Assembly (NCBI GenBank): GCA_903831085.1
Contig: CAIKWE010000020.1
Span: 57,660 to 121,659, forward strand
Source of the DNA: an uncultured Verrucomicrobiota bacterium
Lineage (GTDB): Bacteria; Verrucomicrobiota; Kiritimatiellia; Kiritimatiellales; Tichowtungiaceae
Direction of reading: 5' to 3'
Length of the DNA stretch: 64,000 nucleotides
Made by a program: the position numbers and the translations under genes. Below, piece by piece: positions 59,627-64,000 of the stretch. The notes beneath the pieces were generated by a model. The model saw nothing but the letters and a program-made list of their open reading frames with translations, ran no database searches and was not told where the DNA came from. Every line of letters starts with the position of its first letter. Position 1 is the first letter of the stretch.

Positions 59627-61330
59627 TTGTCCGAAGTAATCACAGATCTCTCCGGCGAACTCGTCCTGCAGGGCATCGGGGTCTCGCCCGGAGTGGCGAT
59701 CGGTGAGGTGGTTGTTTTCGCGCAGGAAGGCGCAACGATTTCGGAACGGGTCATCAGTGAACGGGATGTGCCTCTTGAAATCGCCCGCTTTGAAGAAGCG
59801 CTCATTAAAACCCGTCATCAGATTTCCGAACTTCAGCATAAAGTCAGCTCCGAGCTTGGCGAAAAACACGCCAGCATTTTTGACGCCCACCTGCTGGTGG
59901 TGGATGACCGCTATTTCGTCGAAGAAGTGATTCGCGGACTGCGGGATAAACAACGAAATGTCGAGGTGGTGCTCAACGATGTAGCCGGACGTTACATCGA
60001 AATGCTCAACCGTGTCGAAGACGACTATTTGCGTGAGCGCGCTGCCGACGTAAGAGACGTCACCCGCCGTATCAGTAAAAATCTCGCCGGCGAGCGGATG
60101 GATCGCATGGATCAGCTGGAACGTCCCTGTATCGCCGTTGCGCACGACTTCTCCCCGTCTGACACCGCCGGTATGAACCGCGATATCGTACAGGCGCTGG
60201 TGGCCGATTCGGGTAGCGCCACATCGCACACAGCCATCATGGCTCGTGCGCTGGAAGTGCCTGCGGTCGTCGGACTGCACAATATCAGCAAGCAGGTCAG
60301 CTCGGGCGAGACTCTGCTGGTGGACGGCGGCAAAGGGCTGGTTATCATCCGCCCGACATCCGAGCGGCTGTTCGCCTATGCGCAGAGAGCCGAAGATCAT
60401 AAAAGCATCCTCTGCGAGCTTGAGACTCTCAAAGACAAGCCGTCTGAAACCAAAGATGGTTATTACGTGCCCATTGCGGCCAATATTGAGTTGCCAGCCG
60501 AAATTCCAGCCATTGAAAAATACGGAGCAAAGGGAATCGGTCTCTTCCGCACGGAGTTCCTGTTTCTTAACGAAAACGATCTACCGGATGAAGACGAGCA
60601 GACCCGGGTCTACAGTGAAGCCGCTGATCGCTGCGCTCCCGATAACGTCGTCATCCGGACACTTGATCTTGGCGGGGATAAATTTTCGTCCAGTATTAAA
60701 ATAACGCCTGAAATGAATCCGTTTCTCGGCTGGCGCGCCATCCGCTTCTGTCTGGCCAATCCGGCGTTTTTTAAAATCCAGTTGCGCGCCATTCTGCGCG
60801 CGGCCGCTGGACGCAATATCTCCATGATGTATCCGATGGTTTGCTGTCTCAGTGAAGTGCTGCAGGCCAACGAAATTCTCGAGGAATGCCGGCAGGAATT
60901 GAAAAAAGAGGGGCTTCCCTGTGCGAAAAAACTGCCGGTCGGTGTCATGATCGAAATTCCTTCCGCCGCGCTTACTGCGGATCTCATCGCGCCGCATGTC
61001 GACTTTTTCAGCATTGGCACCAACGATCTGATCCAGTACACGCTGGCCGTTGACCGGGTGAACGAAAATGTCGCGCACCTTTATATGCCGACACATATCT
61101 CAATCCTCAAATTGATCCGCCAGACGGTGCTGGCGGGGCACGCTCACCGCATTCCGGTTGCCGTCTGCGGACAGATGGCCGCCACACCCGAACTGGTGCC
61201 GCTGCTGATCGGTCTCGGTGTGGACGAGCTCAGTATCAGTCCGCCGTCCGTGCCGATGATCAAAGATGTTATCCGCAACCTGCACTATTCCGAGTGCCGC
61301 ACGCTGGCTAAAGATGCTTTGCGGACCTGA
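59627..61330 (+). CDS. ptsI: PTS enzyme I (PEP-protein phosphotransferase), with early in-frame TGA near the end
   Basis: Transfers phosphate from PEP to HPr. The TTG at 59627 is preferred, with GAGGAG 7 bases upstream; 567 residues. Phospho-His region SGSATSHTAIMARALEVPAVVG, PEP/Mg block IGLFRTEFLFL, DLGGDKF, SIGTNDLIQYTLAVDR and VCGQMA. Odd: after the TGA at 61328-61330 the same frame stays open for 25 codons (TSADVLAQCRELLKK...) up to a second stop at 61406-61408, and this tail looks like the normal C-terminal helix of EI. It is either a nonsense change, a sequence error or a readthrough site; the core enzyme is otherwise complete. Confidence 0.93.
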   Translation: MSEVITDLSGELVLQGIGVSPGVAIGEVVVFAQEGATISERVISERDVPLEIARFEEALIKTRHQISELQHKVSSELGEKHASIFDAHLLVVDDRYFVEEVIRGLRDKQRNVEVVLNDVAGRYIEMLNRVEDDYLRERAADVRDVTRRISKNLAGERMDRMDQLERPCIAVAHDFSPSDTAGMNRDIVQALVADSGSATSHTAIMARALEVPAVVGLHNISKQVSSGETLLVDGGKGLVIIRPTSERLFAYAQRAEDHKSILCELETLKDKPSETKDGYYVPIAANIELPAEIPAIEKYGAKGIGLFRTEFLFLNENDLPDEDEQTRVYSEAADRCAPDNVVIRTLDLGGDKFSSSIKITPEMNPFLGWRAIRFCLANPAFFKIQLRAILRAAAGRNISMMYPMVCCLSEVLQANEILEECRQELKKEGLPCAKKLPVGVMIEIPSAALTADLIAPHVDFFSIGTNDLIQYTLAVDRVNENVAHLYMPTHISILKLIRQTVLAGHAHRIPVAVCGQMAATPELVPLLIGLGVDELSISPPSVPMIKDVIRNLHYSECRTLAKDALRT

Positions 61331-61472
61331 ACCTCTGCCGATGTTCTGGCTCAGTGCCGTGAGTTGCTCAAGAAAACGTCTCCGGAAATTCTTGAGTTGA
61401 TCAGCTGAAGCGGGTACATTCCTCGGAAATCCATTAATCCGGATAAACGAATTAATAAGAGGGAGTACCGCT

Positions 61473-62651
61473 ATGAGCAAAATCCGTGTCGACCATGTTT
61501 TCACATCCGAATCAGTTTCTGAAGGTCACCCAGACAAAGTCTGCGATCAGATTTCCGACGCCGTTCTTGATGCCTGCCTTGCGCAGGATCCCAAAAGCCG
61601 TGTGGCGTGCGAAACGCTCGTCAGCACCAATCTGGTTGTTAATGCCGGTGAAATCACCTGCTCCGGCTGGGATAAAATCAACCCGGAAGCCATCGCCCGC
61701 AAGGTGGTGCGTGAAATCGGCTATGACCGCGTCGAGCTCGAATTTTGCGCCGACACCTTTGAATATCAGAACCGTCTTCATGGACAGTCGCCCGACATTT
61801 CACAGGGCGTTACTGCTTCCGAAACTCATGAGCAGGGCGCGGGCGACCAGGGCATGATGTTCGGCTATGCTTCCGACGAAACCGAAGCACTGATGCCGGC
61901 GCCGGTTTACTACAGCCACCTGCTGCTCGACGAACTGCAGAAAATCCGCAAAGCCGGAACCATTCCTTATCTGCGGCCCGACTCCAAATCGCAGGTCTCT
62001 ATCAAGTACGTCGACGGACGCCCTGACCACATCACCTCCGTGGTGATTTCGCATCAGACCGCCGACGTGCCGCTAGAAACAATCCGCAAAGACCTCATCG
62101 AAGTGGCGAAACGGGTTCTCGGCCCGACCGGCTTGCTCAAAGGCAATGTCGAATACTTTATCAATCCGACCGGCAAGTTCGTTATCGGCGGACCGCACGG
62201 CGACTCCGGACTTACCGGTCGCAAAATCATCGTCGATACCTATGGCGGCGTCGGCAGTCACGGCGGCGGTGCGTTCTCCGGAAAAGACCCGTCCAAAGTT
62301 GACCGTTCCGCCGCGTACTACGCCCGTTATGTGGCCAAAAACATCGTGGCCGCCGGATTGGCGAAAAAGTGCGAAGTGCAGGTGGCCTATGCCATCGGCA
62401 TCGCCAAGCCGCTCAGCATCAACGTGGACACCTACGGCACCGGCAAACTGGAAGACAGCGTGCTGGAAGCCATTGTCTCCTCTGGAAAAATCTTCGATTT
62501 TCGCCCTGCGGCGATCATTAAAGAACTGGGCCTGCTCACGCCGAAAGGCTGGAGCTACCGCGACACCGCCGCCTACGGACACTTCGGACGTCCGCAGTTC
62601 CCGTGGGAGAAAACGGACAAAATCGAAGCGCTCAAAGCCGCTGCGAAATAG
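61473..62651 (+). CDS. metK: S-adenosylmethionine synthetase
   Basis: Makes SAM from methionine and ATP; 392 residues. [58 protein letters not shown] and the C-terminal [11 protein letters not shown] are all present. GAGGGAG precedes the ATG at 61473. No SAM riboswitch was seen in the 64 bases before it, although the metY leader carries one. Confidence 0.97.
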   Translation: MSKIRVDHVFTSESVSEGHPDKVCDQISDAVLDACLAQDPKSRVACETLVSTNLVVNAGEITCSGWDKINPEAIARKVVREIGYDRVELEFCADTFEYQNRLHGQSPDISQGVTASETHEQGAGDQGMMFGYASDETEALMPAPVYYSHLLLDELQKIRKAGTIPYLRPDSKSQVSIKYVDGRPDHITSVVISHQTADVPLETIRKDLIEVAKRVLGPTGLLKGNVEYFINPTGKFVIGGPHGDSGLTGRKIIVDTYGGVGSHGGGAFSGKDPSKVDRSAAYYARYVAKNIVAAGLAKKCEVQVAYAIGIAKPLSINVDTYGTGKLEDSVLEAIVSSGKIFDFRPAAIIKELGLLTPKGWSYRDTAAYGHFGRPQFPWEKTDKIEALKAAAK

Positions 62652-62665
62652 TTTGGTTTTTGCGG

Positions 62666-62694
62666 TTGATTCACCGGAGGTCGCACAGTACATT
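62666..62694 (+). promoter_or_regulatory. Possible promoter of tRNA-Arg
   Basis: TTGATT (62666-62671) and TACATT (62689-62694) with a 17-base spacer, about 58 bases before the tRNA. The match to the consensus is modest and no experiment supports it. Confidence 0.3.
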
Positions 62695-62751
62695 CTGCGC
62701 CTTCCCCGTCGCGCCGGAGTTTAGCCGTTGGTGAACGAAGGCCGATTTAAT

Positions 62752-62828
62752 GCACCCATAGCTCAATTGGATAGAGCATCTGACTACGAATCAGAAGGTT
62801 GCAGGTTCGACTCCTGCTGGGTGCACCA
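62752..62828 (+). tRNA. tRNA-Arg (ACG)
   Basis: Acceptor GCACCCA pairs with TGGGTGC (62818-62824), A discriminator, encoded CCA at 62826-62828. D-arm GCTC-AATTGGATA-GAGC, anticodon ACG at 62786-62788, T-arm TTGCAGG-TTCGACT-CCTGC. Its 3' end is followed by an integrase gene, the usual arrangement of an attB/attL site. Confidence 0.97.
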
Positions 62829-62868
62829 CTTAAAACATCAATTATAACCAATGTTTAAAGGTGTTTTA

Positions 62869-62887
62869 GTGTTTGCCTGACAAACAC
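62869..62887. terminator. Hairpin between tRNA-Arg and the integrase
   Basis: GTGTTTG-CCTGA-CAAACAC, 7-base stem with a 5-base loop and no T-run. It may terminate the tRNA transcript or belong to the att region of the element. The rest of 62829-63007 holds a T-rich TGTCCCC-rich stretch and no gene. Confidence 0.45.
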
Positions 62888-63007
62888 ACGACTTCTCCGT
62901 TTCGTCTAAAATCATCAAGGTGTCCCCTAATTGTCCCCTTTTTTAACTTCCTAAACCGATTGAGGGGGAATATAACGCGCTTATTCTGATTGAGAGGGGA
63001 AGTAAGC

Positions 63008-63943
63008 ATGAAGTCGGGAAAAGGTCGCAACAGAACGGGGTCTCTCTATCGCCGCTGGCAAGGGCAGAAGTACAATATAGAAGATTCTTCCGCCAAGGGC
63101 GAGGGGGCCATCTATCTCAGATACACCGTCGGGGGGAAAACCATTGAGGAGTCCCTCAAGACGGCTGATGTCACTGAGGCTAAAAAAAAGCAGGCTGAAA
63201 TTATGCGGCCTTTTGAATTGGCCAGTGAAGCAGAGGTGCTTGAACAGGCCGAACTTCGACTGAAGCGGGTGGTCAACGAACAGGATGCGCAATGGAAGAA
63301 AAGCAACCCACCGCTTAAGCTGGACGAAGCCTGGGATGCTTATTCAAAAGCTCAGAACAGGCCGCGTTCAGGTCAGAAAACATTGGCTGGGTATGCCGCG
63401 CAGTACAAAAAGTTCCGCGAATGGATTCAAGGCGCCTTTCCCGAAGTTGTGTATATGAAAGATGTGGGGACCCGGGAGGCTGAAGCCTACGCCGGATATC
63501 TCAGTGCACGGAAGCTTAGCCCGTCTACCTACAATCAGAATCTCAATACGCTTAGCCTGATCTTCGGAGTCCTTTTTGAAAAATCTTATGCGAAGGACAA
63601 CCCGTTTGGGTGGGATAGAAAAACCCGAAGCGGAATTCAGCGCCGGAGTCTCAAGGCGGAGTCTCATCAGCGCCGCAAACGTCCGCTTACCATCGATGAG
63701 ATCGATAAGATTCTGAAAAAGGCAAAGGGCGATTACCGCACGCTGATCATAATTCTGGTCTGTACTGGGCAGAGGCGTGTGGATGGTTTGAAGCTCGAAT
63801 GGAAGGCCATTGATTTCGAGAGGAGGATCATCAAGTTGATTCCGCAAAAGACCTCAAAGCGGACAGGTACAGCGGTCTATATCCCGTTGTTCACGCAGCT
63901 TGAGGTGACCTGCCCCCGTGTGTGGATCCAGTTTCTAAGTTAG
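63008..63943 (+). pseudogene. Phage-type tyrosine recombinase (integrase), 3' end lost
   Basis: Site-specific recombinase beside tRNA-Arg. GAGGGG precedes the ATG. The N-terminal SAM-like core-binding domain (about 95-190, LAGYAAQYKKFREWIQGAF) and the first part of the catalytic domain are present, with the first catalytic Arg in CTGQRRVDGLKLEWK and the Lys in IPQKTSKRTG. After IPLFTQLE near 63902 the sequence changes abruptly and stops at 63943, so the HxxR and Tyr boxes are missing. Normal length is about 380-400 residues. The truncation looks like an insertion of another element. Confidence 0.82.
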
Positions 63944-64000
63944 GATTTGGGCGAAGTCAACTCTTCGAGCAACCCGCCATCGGGCAATATTGGGAAGTCC
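63906..64000. mobile_element. Possible insertion-element end interrupting the integrase
   Basis: From TGACCTGCCCCCGTGTGTGG at 63906 the sequence no longer continues the integrase. A TG... end with CTGCCCCC resembles terminal inverted repeats of IS3-type elements, but only 95 bases are visible and no transposase or second inverted repeat can be seen. On the minus strand a short open frame ends inside it. Low certainty. Confidence 0.35.

Noticed and set aside
1..64000. CRISPR array
   Set aside because: No regularly spaced direct repeats with unique spacers were seen; the palindromes are irregularly scattered.

Overview
The window reads as a chromosomal segment of a Gram-negative, probably anaerobic bacterium of the PVC superphylum, most likely Kiritimatiellota/Verrucomicrobiota-like. 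This is inferred from gene content and style; no rRNA is present to prove it. Supporting signs are an LPS supply and export set (kdsA, kdsB, LptA/LptC-like, LptB, LptD), a complete Rnf electron-transport operon (rnfABCDGE) with a separate ApbE flavin transferase, HPr kinase with HPr and EI, a long type-2 isoleucyl-tRNA synthetase, and several families of dispersed intergenic repeats.

Layout. 1-5.3 kb: agmatine-to-putrescine genes (aguA-aguB, cut by the left edge), apbE, an outer-membrane-like protein, uspA and an NRAMP metal transporter. 5.4-10.1 kb: trpE-trpG, tatD, an SH3 protein and a Cas4-like PD-(D/E)XK protein. 10.2-14.9 kb: tmRNA, cardiolipin synthase, and metY-metX behind a probable SAM riboswitch. 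15-25 kb: an unusual TPR(BamD-like)-LptD fusion, tRNA-Asn, ileS, a 3D-domain lipoprotein and a hybrid histidine kinase. 25-34 kb: HAD phosphatase, uspA, an NtrC-like regulator with a degenerate GAFTGA loop, the rnf operon and a SleB-type hydrolase. 34-51.5 kb: glycogen phosphorylase, a KamA/EpmB-type radical SAM enzyme, CHAD, patatin, two Sel1-like paralogues, transglutaminase-like and disordered proteins, marC, a B12-radical SAM gene, def, a DMT transporter, a hydrolase, a nitroreductase and an LRR protein. 51.6-62.7 kb: dCMP deaminase, two DUF3108 paralogues, kdsB, a small inserted cassette (unknown exported protein, DUF4160, DUF2442), kdsA, lptCA, lptB, hpf, hprK, ptsH, ptsI and metK. 62.75 kb to the end: tRNA-Arg followed by a phage-type integrase whose 3' part is lost, probably the edge of an integrated element.

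The strongest unexplained signal is a short palindrome, TTTTCCAA-N3-TTGGAAAA, scattered over the whole window (more than 30 full or near copies), both between and inside genes. Inside genes it is read in all three frames and leaves recognisable peptide scars (FSxxWK, FQxLE, FPxxGK). Some copies are nested in larger inverted repeats or sit at convergent gene ends. It behaves like a highly iterated palindrome of unknown function.

The genes fit a coherent picture: methionine/SAM supply (metX, metY, metK with a SAM-sensing leader), LPS synthesis and transport coupled in one long operon with ribosome hibernation and PTS phosphorylation control, and Rnf-based redox/ion energetics with its flavinylation enzyme.
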